From: DAOTXS01 sp034433515
Lineage (GTDB): Bacteria > Chloroflexota > Anaerolineae > UBA4142
Length of the DNA stretch: 64,000 bases
Direction of reading: 5' to 3'
Assembly: GCA_034433515.1 (NCBI GenBank)
Contig: DAOUAL010000004.1
Span: 1 to 64,000, forward strand
Of this stretch, positions 26,039 through 33,981 are shown one piece after another. Positions within the stretch are counted from its first letter, which is position 1; the number at the start of each line of letters is the position of its first letter. Made by a program: the position numbers and the translations under genes. A model generated the notes under the pieces. It made no database searches. It saw only the letters and a program-made list of their open reading frames with translations, and was not told the origin of the DNA.

Positions 26039-26262
26039 TCCGACCTCCAGTATTTGGTGGCCTTGCTCGTGCGATAAACGGTCACCACTTGGGGTGGCTC
26101 ACGGTCAACATCAACAAAAACGCGAAGCAGATATATTTTGCCTCTCTCCTCCAAACGCGATTGATACAACGCACGTCCGACTCGAACAAGTTCAGCGTAA
26201 TCTGGTTTGGCTAAAACTTGCGCTACATCGCTTTGGGTTAACTTGACGACGCGCCATTTCAA
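26035..26262 (-). CDS. DUF4258-like protein (putative toxin)
   Basis: A 75-residue protein matching the DUF4258 pattern: an N-terminal helix with DVAQVLAKPDY, then GRALYQSRLEERGKIYLLRVFVD and VVTVYRTSKATKYW. The only usable start in frame is TTG at 26262. The codons before it read ITHVL and would complete the conserved TxHA-type start of the family, but a TGA stands five codons upstream with no ATG or GTG between. The gene may therefore have lost its original start and be slightly truncated. Partner: DUF2283. Confidence 0.75.
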   Translation of the reverse strand: MKWRVVKLTQSDVAQVLAKPDYAELVRVGRALYQSRLEERGKIYLLRVFVDVDREPPQVVTVYRTSKATKYWRSE

Positions 26263-26332
26263 AACGTGCGTGATCGGTCAAGAGAAAATTTTTGATGGGC
26301 GGCAAGTTTGGCACAGAGTATTCTCCGCTGTT

Positions 26333-27613
26333 CTAATGCCTTCTCGCCCAGCATCCACGTTCTTTGATATGGTGCTCGTACTCTTCCCGGAAAAGTTTCA
26401 CGCTGCCCAGCGTTGGCGACGTGGCGAAATCACCCAGCGGGCACAACGTGCGTCCTTGCATTTGCTTTGCGACATCCGCCAACAAATCAATATCGCTCAA
26501 CGTGCCAACCCCATTTTCAATTCGTTCGAGCACGCGCGAGAGCCAGTACGTCCCTTCGCGGCAGGGCGTGCATTTGCCACACGATTCGCGTTCGAAAAAG
26601 TGGGTCATCTTTTTTGCCGCCCACACGATGCACGTATCTTCGTCCAACACAATCACGGATGCCGAACCCAGCAACGAACCGAACGGCGCGAGCGCTTCGA
26701 AATCGAGTTTGACATCCAACACAGCTTCGTTCACCAGCGGACTCACCATTGGCCCGCTGGCGCCTGCCGGCAAAATCGCTTTCAACTTTTTACCGCCGCG
26801 AATGCCGCCGCCCAAATCGTAAATCAAATCACGGAAGGTGATACTGCCGAACGGCGCTTCATAGTTCCCGGGACGATTCACGTGTCCGCTCAAGCAAAAC
26901 ACTTTGGGTCCCGTGGATTTGGGCGTGCCGATCTTGGCGTACCACTCGGCACCGCGTTCGATGATGAGCGGCACATTGGCAAGTGTCTCGACATTGTTGA
27001 TGACAGTCGGTTGGTTATACAGACCCACGCTCGCGGGAAAGGGCGGCTTGACGCGCGGCTGGCCCAGTTTGCCTTCCAGCGATTCGAGCAACGCCGTTTC
27101 TTCGCCGCAGATGTATGCGCCCGCGCCGCGATGCACTACGATTTGGAGGTGATAATCGGAACCAAAAATATTTTTGCCCAGATAGCCGCGTTGTTCCGCT
27201 TCGGCAATCGCGCGTTCCAAGCATTGCGCCGCGTACGGAAACTCGCCGCGAATGTAGATGAATGCGAGGTTACATTGAATCGCGTACGATGCAATCGCGA
27301 TGCCCTCGATGAACTGGTGCGGATTGCGTTCCATAATTTGCCGGTCTTTGAAGGTCCCGGGTTCGGATTCATCGGCATTGGCGACGAGATAACGCGGAAA
27401 GACACCTTTGGGCAGAAAACTCCATTTGACACCCGCCGGAAAACCCGCGCCGCCGCGCCCGCGCAAGCCCGATGCTTTGACCGTATCAACCACCTGATCG
27501 GGCGTCATTTCTTTCACCGCTTTGCGAAACGCGGAATAGCCGCCGTGTTGTTCGTAAACAGCGATGTCTTTGAGATTGGGAATGTCAAGATCGCGTAAGA
27601 TGAGATGTTCCAT
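26333..27613 (-). CDS. nuoF: NADH-quinone oxidoreductase subunit F (NADH- and FMN-binding)
   Basis: A 426-residue subunit that oxidises NADH with FMN and passes electrons to Fe-S clusters. The NADH-binding GLRGRGGAGFPAGVKW, FMN-binding GAGAYICGEETALLESLEG and the [4Fe-4S] motif ESCGKCTPCREGTYW are all present. The chosen start MEHLILRD fits the family; two earlier in-frame ATGs lie in the inverted repeat upstream. No nuoE gene, its usual partner with the [2Fe-2S] cluster, is seen next to it or elsewhere in the window. The DUF4258 gene follows after about 70 nt. Confidence 0.95.
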   Translation of the reverse strand: MEHLILRDLDIPNLKDIAVYEQHGGYSAFRKAVKEMTPDQVVDTVKASGLRGRGGAGFPAGVKWSFLPKGVFPRYLVANADESEPGTFKDRQIMERNPHQFIEGIAIASYAIQCNLAFIYIRGEFPYAAQCLERAIAEAEQRGYLGKNIFGSDYHLQIVVHRGAGAYICGEETALLESLEGKLGQPRVKPPFPASVGLYNQPTVINNVETLANVPLIIERGAEWYAKIGTPKSTGPKVFCLSGHVNRPGNYEAPFGSITFRDLIYDLGGGIRGGKKLKAILPAGASGPMVSPLVNEAVLDVKLDFEALAPFGSLLGSASVIVLDEDTCIVWAAKKMTHFFERESCGKCTPCREGTYWLSRVLERIENGVGTLSDIDLLADVAKQMQGRTLCPLGDFATSPTLGSVKLFREEYEHHIKERGCWARRH

Positions 27614-27637
27614 CTGCATTTCCGATTTCAGATTCAT

Positions 27638-27687
27638 GATTTTAGATTTCAGATTGAGAAAAAATCATCAATCTGAAATCTAAAATC
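27638..27687. repeat. Perfect 20-bp inverted repeat between nuoCD and nuoF
   Basis: GATTTTAGATTTCAGATTGA (27638-27657) pairs with its exact complement at 27668-27687, with a 10-nt A-rich loop. It begins about 5 nt after the nuoCD stop (transcription is leftward) and could reduce read-through from nuoCD to nuoF or protect mRNA ends. Confidence 0.75.
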
Positions 27688-27692
27688 TAAAA

Positions 27693-29483
27693 TTACCGGT
27701 CTACGTCGCCAAGGATAATATCCGTCATCGCAATGATCCCCACCAAGTCGGCAATGTAATACCCCTTGGAAATCAACGGCAAGGTCTGCAAGTTGGCGAA
27801 CGATGGCGTGCGCACGTGAACGCGATGCGGCATATTCGTGCCATTGCTCGACACGAGAAAGCCAAGTTCGCCGCGCGGAGACTCGACCGACGCATACACA
27901 AAACCTTTGGGTGGGGTGAATCCTTCTGTCCACAATTTGAAATGATGGATGAGCGATTCCATCGAGGTTTGCAATTCAGTTTTGGGCGGCGGCGCAACTT
28001 TGCGGTTGCTGGTAATGTACGGTTGCCCTTTGGTTTTTTCCAATTTCTTGAGTGCCTGCTCGATAATGCGCAAACTCTGCCGCATCTCTTCCATCCGAAC
28101 ATAGTAGCATTCCAACACATCGGCTTTGGCGCGCGAGCCGGTGATTACATCGAAATCGTACTGTTCGTAGCCGGAGTACGGCGCAACTTTGCGCAAGTCC
28201 CAATTTACGCCGGTGGCGCGCAACATCGGACCCGTCACGCCATACGCGATGGCTTGCTCTGCCGTGTACTCGGCAATACCGCGTGTGCGTTCAAGCCAGA
28301 TTGGATTCTTGTTCAACAAGTCTTCGTACTCTTTCAAGCGACCCGGAATCATTTGGATGAACGCGCGGACAGCCTCAGAAAAGCCGGCGGGCAAATCTTG
28401 CGCCAAGCCACCAAACCGAAAATACGAGGTCATCATCCGTGCGCCGGTAACCATCTCGAAAATGTCGAGCGCGGCTTCACGTTCGCGGAAGGCGTACGTC
28501 ATCAGCGTAACCGCCCCGATGTCCATCGCTTGCGAACCCACAGCGACCAGGTGCGATTGGATGCGTTGCACTTCGCACAGGATCACGCGGGCAATCTGCG
28601 CTCGTTCTGGCACATCCACTTGCATCAACTTTTCTACGGCAAGACAGTACGCCAGATTGTTGAACAGCGTCCCCAGATAATCCATCCGGTCGAACAGCGG
28701 AATCGCTTTGAGATACGTTTTATATTCCGCATTCTTTTCGATGCCGGTGTGCAAGTACCCTACATCCGGCATCGCATTGACGATGCGCTCGCCATCCACT
28801 TCGAGCGCGACACGCAAAACGCCGTGCGTCGAAGGATGATGCGGTCCCATATTGATGAGCAATGTTTCCGATTGTGTCCCCGACCATGGCGTTGCCGGAT
28901 CGGAAACGGTGAGCGGAATTTCTTGTGGCACGCCACCCAAACTGCCGATCAAGCGTTTGGGTTTGGGCGGTGGCACGGCGGTAGGTTTCTCCGGTTGAAT
29001 CTCATCGTACGTGTGCGTGAACTCGACCGGTTCGTAGCCGAGGGGATGATCTTTGCGCAACGGATGGCTGGTCACATAATCAGGCAAAAGAATGCGATGC
29101 AGGAACGGATGCCCGGTAAAGTGGATGCCAAAGAGATCGAAGACTTCGCGTTCGTAGAAATTCGCGCCGGGATAAATCGAGGTTACTGAAGGCACATTGG
29201 TATCCGTGCTCGATAGTTGCACCCGCAAACGAATGCGCGTATTTTCCGGCATCGAGAGGAGATAATACAGCACATCAAAGCGTGGCTCACGCGGCAACCA
29301 ATCGAGCGCGGTGATGTCGAGTAACATCTCAAAGCCGAGTTCGCTGTGCAAGAAACGCACCACGTCAATGAGCGATTCGCGTGGGATGGTAATCGTCGTG
29401 TCGCCGCGAAATTCGTACACGTCGGTGATGACATTGGGAAATCGTTCGCGCAGTTTGGAGAGAATATTTTCGATTTGCGCCAT
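27693..29483 (-). CDS. nuoCD: Fused NADH-quinone oxidoreductase subunits C and D
   Basis: A 596-residue fusion. Residues about 1-155 are NuoC (30-kDa subunit: YYLLSMPENTRIRLRV, PGANFYEREVFDLFGIHFTGHP, LRKDHPLGY). A Pro-rich linker (about 160-205) follows, and residues about 206-596 are NuoD (49-kDa subunit: INMGPHHPSTHGVLR, DVGYLHTGIEKN, FDRMDYL, and C-terminal ESPRGELGFLVSS). The quinone-site His and Tyr region of NuoD is intact. Fusion of nuoC with nuoD is known in several bacterial groups. It lies 48 nt downstream of nuoB. Confidence 0.95.
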   Translation of the reverse strand: MAQIENILSKLRERFPNVITDVYEFRGDTTITIPRESLIDVVRFLHSELGFEMLLDITALDWLPREPRFDVLYYLLSMPENTRIRLRVQLSSTDTNVPSVTSIYPGANFYEREVFDLFGIHFTGHPFLHRILLPDYVTSHPLRKDHPLGYEPVEFTHTYDEIQPEKPTAVPPPKPKRLIGSLGGVPQEIPLTVSDPATPWSGTQSETLLINMGPHHPSTHGVLRVALEVDGERIVNAMPDVGYLHTGIEKNAEYKTYLKAIPLFDRMDYLGTLFNNLAYCLAVEKLMQVDVPERAQIARVILCEVQRIQSHLVAVGSQAMDIGAVTLMTYAFREREAALDIFEMVTGARMMTSYFRFGGLAQDLPAGFSEAVRAFIQMIPGRLKEYEDLLNKNPIWLERTRGIAEYTAEQAIAYGVTGPMLRATGVNWDLRKVAPYSGYEQYDFDVITGSRAKADVLECYYVRMEEMRQSLRIIEQALKKLEKTKGQPYITSNRKVAPPPKTELQTSMESLIHHFKLWTEGFTPPKGFVYASVESPRGELGFLVSSNGTNMPHRVHVRTPSFANLQTLPLISKGYYIADLVGIIAMTDIILGDVDR

Positions 29484-29531
29484 CGCACATTCCTATACTG
29501 ACTACCAAATACTGTTCACTGAATACTGGAT

Positions 29532-30086
29532 TTACCCGCGCAAGCCCCAATCGGTAATTTTAATCTGACCTTTTGGCTCGCCCTTTTTGATTTTCTCGTG
29601 CAATCTCAAAATGCCATCCATCAACGCTTCGGGGCGCGGCGGACAACCGGCAACATAGACATCCACCGGGATGATTTCATCCACCCCTTGCAGGATGGCG
29701 TAATTGTTGTAGATGCCGCCACACGCCGCGCAATCGCCCATCGCGATGACCCATTTGGGTTCCGGCATTTGATCGTACAGTTGACGCACCACTGGTGCCA
29801 TCTTGCGCGAGACGCGCCCGGCGACGAACATCAAATCGGCTTGGCGCGGCGAGGCACGGTACACTTCCATCCCAAAACGCGAGAGATCAAAGCGCGGCAT
29901 ATAGACCGCCATCATCTCAATCGCGCAACATGCCAAACCGAACAAGAGGGGCCACATCGAGCCGGTGCGCGCCCAACGCAACACATCGTCCAGTTTGGCA
30001 AACACCATTCCCGGCGCGCCCGATTTTGTTTCGGGGGAGCCGGTGGCTACCGGAATTTCATTAGGTTTTATCGTTTGAGCGGACAT
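29532..30086 (-). CDS. nuoB: NADH-quinone oxidoreductase subunit B (cluster N2)
   Basis: A 184-residue subunit carrying the terminal [4Fe-4S] cluster N2. The tandem Cys motif GLACCAIEMM, then GDCAACGGIYNNY and GCPPRPEALMDGIL supply the ligands. The start at 30086 is set by AAGGAG 8 nt upstream. It is the first gene of the operon here; nuoA, which usually precedes nuoB, is not present upstream. Confidence 0.95.
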   Translation of the reverse strand: MSAQTIKPNEIPVATGSPETKSGAPGMVFAKLDDVLRWARTGSMWPLLFGLACCAIEMMAVYMPRFDLSRFGMEVYRASPRQADLMFVAGRVSRKMAPVVRQLYDQMPEPKWVIAMGDCAACGGIYNNYAILQGVDEIIPVDVYVAGCPPRPEALMDGILRLHEKIKKGEPKGQIKITDWGLRG

Positions 30087-30115
30087 TGATTTTGCTCCTT
30101 GCAATACTGCAAATT

Positions 30116-30144
30116 ATTATATCACATCGTTATTTATCTCACAA
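30116..30144 (-). promoter_or_regulatory. Promoter of the nuoB-CD-F-G-I operon
   Basis: On the minus strand TTGTGA (30144-30139) and TATAAT (30121-30116) are spaced by 17 nt. Transcription would start about 23 nt before the nuoB start. It marks nuoB as the first gene and so supports the absence of nuoA from this operon. Confidence 0.65.
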
Positions 30145-30197
30145 ACTTGTCAAGTGCAAATAAAAAAACGATTTTGGGTGTAAGAATCGTACAAAAT

Positions 30198-30226
30198 CGT
30201 AGGGGCGAGGTTACCTCGCCCCTACG
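30198..30226. repeat. GTAG-type palindrome (GTAGGGGCGAGG family), copy 1
   Basis: A perfect 13-bp stem (CGTAGGGGCGAGG) with a 3-nt loop. The minus-strand TAG at 30224-30222 inside it is the stop codon of the radical SAM gene. Confidence 0.85.
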
Positions 30227-31340
30227 CAAAATGTTTTTCCAATGATACATTTGGTCGTGTGAGCAATTCGCGCGCGACTTGAATCAATGTTGGTGGATGC
30301 AACAACATATTTGCGTACGAGGCGTTCGCCATTGGGCACGCGCACTCGCCCGCGGCGATACTGCGCCGTAAATTTTTCAGCGACCCGGCTCGCTCGAACC
30401 AAATCGGTTTCAAATCGTAATTCGTCTCGCGCAAGTTGCCGACCGGCTCGGCACGAATGCAACACGACCACACATCGCCGTTCGGCGCGATGTGTCCGCT
30501 TGCCCAGCCCGCAAAGCATGGCACAATTTGTCGCTGTTCGCTCAGCGTGCGCTTGGCGATTTGGTAATAGCGCGCGCGGAACGATTGCGTAACGCGCGCA
30601 AATCCGCGCGCTGGCGTTGAACGCGCGTGATCGCTCAACAGATCGGCGATGGGTGCGTAATCGCGCGCCAGCGGTGTGATGTTCAGTCCAACGGTATCAA
30701 GTTCAACGCGCTCTTCGGCGACTTCGGTGATGTACGAATCCGGCGCGAGCGATTGCAAGCCCTTGTAAATTTCCGGAAAGCGTTTGATGTTGAATTGTGA
30801 AATAACGGTGTGAATGCTAAGAACAAGATTCGAATATTTCTTTTGTAATTCTTTCAGTGCCTTCCACGTTTCCATCGCCTTGTCCCAGTTGCCCGGCACC
30901 AGCCGAATGTCGTCATGCTCCGCGCCGATGCCATCGAGCGAGAGGTTAATGCCGATACGCGACTTGGGTGCACCGGCACAAATTTTCTCGACGCCTTCGG
31001 CGATGCGTTGCGTGAGAATGCCATTCGTCGGAATCGTGATGTATTCGGGCTGGCAATGTTGGTAACCGGCGAGCACCATCTCCGGCAAATCTTTGCGCAG
31101 AAACGGTTCGCCGCCGGTGAACGTCAAGTAAATCGGTCCGCGCCCGATGTGTTGAAACACGCGTGTCCATTCATCGAGCGAGAGGTCGTCGTTCGGCTTA
31201 CGCCACACATCGCACGTGCGGCATTTGCTGTTGCAACGATACGACACGCTCACGACGATGCTGAACGGCAATAATTTTGGAAAGCCGAAACGATAGAACG
31301 ACCAGTAGAGGGGGATTTTGGGAAGGAGGGAGGCGAGCAT
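30222..31340 (-). CDS. Radical SAM protein with SPASM-like C-terminal Fe-S region
   Basis: A 372-residue radical SAM enzyme. The [4Fe-4S]-SAM motif CNSKCRTC (CxxxCxxC) is near residue 36, with FTGGEPFLRKDL as the SAM-binding GGE motif. The C-terminal part has CFAGWASGHIAPNGDVWSCC and later CACP, a SPASM/twitch pattern binding extra clusters. Such proteins modify peptides or small molecules, or act in cofactor synthesis; the substrate is unknown. It ends inside a GTAG palindrome. About 214 nt upstream with no recognisable feature separate it from the DUF5615 gene. Confidence 0.88.
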   Translation of the reverse strand: MLASLLPKIPLYWSFYRFGFPKLLPFSIVVSVSYRCNSKCRTCDVWRKPNDDLSLDEWTRVFQHIGRGPIYLTFTGGEPFLRKDLPEMVLAGYQHCQPEYITIPTNGILTQRIAEGVEKICAGAPKSRIGINLSLDGIGAEHDDIRLVPGNWDKAMETWKALKELQKKYSNLVLSIHTVISQFNIKRFPEIYKGLQSLAPDSYITEVAEERVELDTVGLNITPLARDYAPIADLLSDHARSTPARGFARVTQSFRARYYQIAKRTLSEQRQIVPCFAGWASGHIAPNGDVWSCCIRAEPVGNLRETNYDLKPIWFERAGSLKNLRRSIAAGECACPMANASYANMLLHPPTLIQVARELLTRPNVSLEKHFA

Positions 31341-31554
31341 TAGTAACTCATTGTTAGTCTCTCTTAATTGCTATTTGAGACCCAGGACATTGATCGTATT
31401 CGAGCGCAATCAATCAATTTGTTGCAACTCGTTGTTTGGAAAGTTTCAGTTGACATCGGTATTGTGTTGGAAGCCAAGCGGCAAGCATCAGGAGGAAAAA
31501 TGCGAGAAGCAGTACGCGAGATGTGAAAAGTGCAAACTGCATTGTCGCCTCTAT

Positions 31555-31911
31555 TTACGGAATGTCGTGTCGGATACGTACACTGGTTGGCGTAATAACC
31601 ACAAAACTATGCGGCAATTCTTCGCTGTGTTTGCGAATGGCAGCGGCAACAATCTCGGCTTTACGGTCAGGCGAGAGACCGAACAAGCGTGCGAAAATTA
31701 CGCCAAGAGAAATACGACGTTGCCGAAATACCAATTCGCCAAAATCCTTATCTGCAGTTAAAAGCATCGCGCCTTCTTGATTGGCGCGCGCAAGCACCAC
31801 ATCATCCGAGATGCCCGGTTCCATTTCTGTGACAAAAGGAACACGGTGTCCGTCTCGTCTCAACCGTTCAACGATTTGACGATCAATACTCTCGTCAGCC
31901 AGCAAGTTCAC
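31555..31911 (-). CDS. DUF5615 PIN-like protein (putative toxin)
   Basis: A 118-residue PIN-fold protein. The start MNLLADESIDRQIVERLRRDGH and the motif LLTADKDFGELVF provide acidic residues of the predicted nuclease site. Family members pair with DUF433 antitoxins, as here, in a VapBC-like arrangement; the start overlaps the DUF433 stop by 4 nt (31908-31911). RNase activity is inferred from the fold family only. Confidence 0.9.
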   Translation of the reverse strand: MNLLADESIDRQIVERLRRDGHRVPFVTEMEPGISDDVVLARANQEGAMLLTADKDFGELVFRQRRISLGVIFARLFGLSPDRKAEIVAAAIRKHSEELPHSFVVITPTSVRIRHDIP

Positions 31912-32153
31912 ACCGATGCCTCAATCGGATAGACAACATCAGCGCGCAACGCTTCTGTCGCAAACGCTAACGCCGCGCGGATTGCCTCCTCAGTCAGACG
32001 CGGATGGGCAGAAAGAATTTGTTCCGTTGTTTCGCCTGCTGCGAGTTTTTCCAAAATCAACTCCACGGTGATTCTTGTTCCGACGATGACGGGCTTGCCC
32101 ATCATCACGGTGGGATCAGCACGAATCCATTTGTTTACGAGTTCGTTCGCCAT
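31908..32153 (-). CDS. DUF433 family antitoxin
   Basis: An 81-residue protein with the DUF433 signature DPTVMMGKPVIVGTRITVELILEKLAAGET and a helix-turn-helix-like EQILSAHPRLTEEAIRAALAFA. It would bind its own promoter and the DUF5615 partner. GAGGTG precedes the start. It follows the radical SAM gene by 10 nt, so it is probably read from that operon as well. Confidence 0.92.
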   Translation of the reverse strand: MANELVNKWIRADPTVMMGKPVIVGTRITVELILEKLAAGETTEQILSAHPRLTEEAIRAALAFATEALRADVVYPIEASV

Positions 32154-32163
32154 TTTTCACCTC

Positions 32164-33609
32164 TCAATGTGCATTCGCTTTTTCTTTCGTGCCCAAGAAA
32201 AATCTTAGTGCATCTTTCGCACGTTGCGGTGCATTGAGCCACGTGTCTTTCATCAGCAATCGCCGCGCGATGCGATGCGGACGGAAATAGAATCGGCGGT
32301 ACGCTTCGTGCCACTTGCGCTCGACGAGTTCGGCGGTCAGATCGCCTACTTGGAAATGCGCCTTGTCGGAATGAATCGCGTAATCATCCCAGGTGTGCGA
32401 AAAGAGAATGCCTTCCTTTTGCACCAGTTTCCACAACTCGGTGCCGGGGAACGGCGCAGCGATCATAAAGTTGGCAAGATCGGGATCGAGTTCCAGGGCA
32501 AGTTGCGTCGTCTTGTCCATCGTCTCTGCGGTTTCGCCGGGCATTCCGTAGATGAAAAAGCCCATCGTTTGCAGACCGGCGGCTTTGGCGTTCTTGAACG
32601 CTGCGCGCACTTGATCGAACGTTTGTGATTTTTTGACGACGCGTTTCAAGATGTACTCGTCGCCGCTTTCCACGCCAAACCCCACGCGCTTGCAACCGGC
32701 TTTCTTCATCAATTGAAACAACTCGGCATCGGTGTGATTCACTTTCATGCCGTGCACGGTAACCCAAGGTACCGTGTTCAGCCCCTCGGCGATGATCGCG
32801 CGGCACAAATCCTTGGCACGTTTCAAATCGAGATTCCAAATATCGTCAGTGATGCCGATTTCGGTCGCGTGCATCTCTTTGACCAAGTATCGCCACTCTT
32901 TGATCACATTCTCGATGGAGCGCGCGCGCCACGTATCGCCGGTAATCGGCTTGGAACAGTAGGTGCATTTGTAGGGACAGCCCCGCGAGGTTACGATGGT
33001 GTATGCGCGCGCGTGCGGATCGAGTCCATCGGTGAGGGGATTCAAGTTGGTGTAACGTTCGATTTTGAAGAGGTGATACGCCGGCATCGGAATGTGATCG
33101 AGATCGGGACGCAACGGACGATCGAGATTGTGCATCACTTTGCCAAACGCATCGCGCCACGACAAACCTAGCACATTTCGCAAGCGTGCATCGTTGACAT
33201 TCTTACCATCTTCAAGAATCCGCAAAATTTCGATGAGCGTATCTTCGCCTTCACCGCGCACCACCAAATCCACTTGCGGCTTTTGCATGGATTCGTCCGG
33301 CTGGAGCGTGAGATGTGGTCCCCCAAAGATCGTGATCGCACCGCGCTGTTTGGCCGCGATGGCGTCGCGCCACGCATTCTCAATCAGAACGGTCGGCGCA
33401 GAAAAACCCACGACATCGTACGGATGACCTTCTGCAATGGCGCGATCTAATACGTGCGCAACCGATTCTTCTTCAACCGCGCCATCGAACAATGTTACAT
33501 CGGTATAGCCATTTGCCAGCAAAGAGCCGGCAAGATACCCCAAACCGTTATGAATATGGGCGCGCGAATTCCATACTTTGGATTCGGGCGAGACAAGTAA
33601 GATTCTCAT
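32164..33609 (-). CDS. B12-binding-domain radical SAM protein
   Basis: A 481-residue enzyme. An N-terminal cobalamin-binding Rossmann domain (about 1-150: ILLVSPESKVWNSRAHIHNGLGY, IFGGPHLTLQPDE) is followed by a radical SAM domain with TSRGCPYKCTYC (about residue 205). B12-radical SAM enzymes often methylate carbon atoms or rearrange lipids. It is a paralogue of the protein at 35336-36832, sharing the RARSxENVxKEW stretch and the C-terminal HEAYRRFYFRPHRIARRLL. The start at 33609 is preferred; a longer frame begins inside the repeat at 33651. Confidence 0.9.
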   Translation of the reverse strand: MRILLVSPESKVWNSRAHIHNGLGYLAGSLLANGYTDVTLFDGAVEEESVAHVLDRAIAEGHPYDVVGFSAPTVLIENAWRDAIAAKQRGAITIFGGPHLTLQPDESMQKPQVDLVVRGEGEDTLIEILRILEDGKNVNDARLRNVLGLSWRDAFGKVMHNLDRPLRPDLDHIPMPAYHLFKIERYTNLNPLTDGLDPHARAYTIVTSRGCPYKCTYCSKPITGDTWRARSIENVIKEWRYLVKEMHATEIGITDDIWNLDLKRAKDLCRAIIAEGLNTVPWVTVHGMKVNHTDAELFQLMKKAGCKRVGFGVESGDEYILKRVVKKSQTFDQVRAAFKNAKAAGLQTMGFFIYGMPGETAETMDKTTQLALELDPDLANFMIAAPFPGTELWKLVQKEGILFSHTWDDYAIHSDKAHFQVGDLTAELVERKWHEAYRRFYFRPHRIARRLLMKDTWLNAPQRAKDALRFFLGTKEKANAH

Positions 33610-33650
33610 AGGTTCACCACAGCGATGATTATACCTCAATAGACCGAATG

Positions 33651-33725
33651 CGTCATTGCGAGCGAAGCGAAGCAATCAAGTTAGTAGGAGATTGCCGTGC
33701 CGCTGCGCGGCTCGCCATGACAATC
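33651..33725. repeat. REP-like dispersed repeat (GCGTCATTGCGAG type)
   Basis: CGTCATTGCGAGCGAAGC at the left and GCGCGGCTCGCCATGACA at the right form a long imperfect inverted repeat with AGCAATC and GATTGC as inner arms. This palindromic type, with the words CGTCATTGCGAG and GCAATC, is widespread between genes in several phyla. Confidence 0.75.
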
Positions 33726-33774
33726 AAAAGGCGAGACCCTCCTCGCCCCGCCTCAACGAAATCAGAATCAGCGC

Positions 33775-33981
33775 CTAGCCCAGTTCGCGCACATATTTTT
33801 GTAAATCCCGTTGAGTAATGCGAACTGGATTTTCTTTGACGATCTGTGCCATCTCCTTGGGCGTCAAACGGAGTTTAAGGTTTTCGTAGGCTTCTTCCGG
33901 GCTACCGCCATAGCCCAGTTTCTTTTTGCCATTCTTCATGGCAAAGAGATAAAAGTAATGCGGATGATTGAAACTGCTCAT
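33775..33981 (-). CDS. Small protein of unknown function between radical SAM genes
   Basis: A 68-residue charged protein starting MSSFNHPHYFYLFAMKNGKK, with helical stretches SPEEAYENLKLRLTPKEMAQIVKEN and ITQRDLQKYVREL. Its ATG overlaps the stop of the upstream radical SAM gene by 4 nt (33978-33981), which supports it as real and translationally coupled. No family was recognised. It has no Cys and no leader-core shape, so it is not an obvious ribosomal-peptide precursor, though an accessory or peptide-binding role for the radical SAM enzymes is possible. Confidence 0.7.
   Translation of the reverse strand: MSSFNHPHYFYLFAMKNGKKKLGYGGSPEEAYENLKLRLTPKEMAQIVKENPVRITQRDLQKYVRELG

Noticed and set aside
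26207..27598. 463-codon open frame on the plus strand
   Set aside because: It lies fully opposite nuoF, shows no family motif, and has the His/Arg/Gln-rich composition of an antisense shadow of a strongly coding gene.
27816..29189. 457-codon open frame on the plus strand
   Set aside because: Antisense to nuoCD, with no motif or ribosome site.
31341..31554. Small genes in the gap between the radical SAM and DUF5615 genes
   Set aside because: The open frames here have no ribosome site and continue antisense into DUF5615; nothing convincing was seen in the gap.
33775..33981. Ribosomally made peptide precursor for the radical SAM enzymes
   Set aside because: No Cys, no repeated core and no Gly-Gly or similar cleavage site; kept as an unknown small protein.
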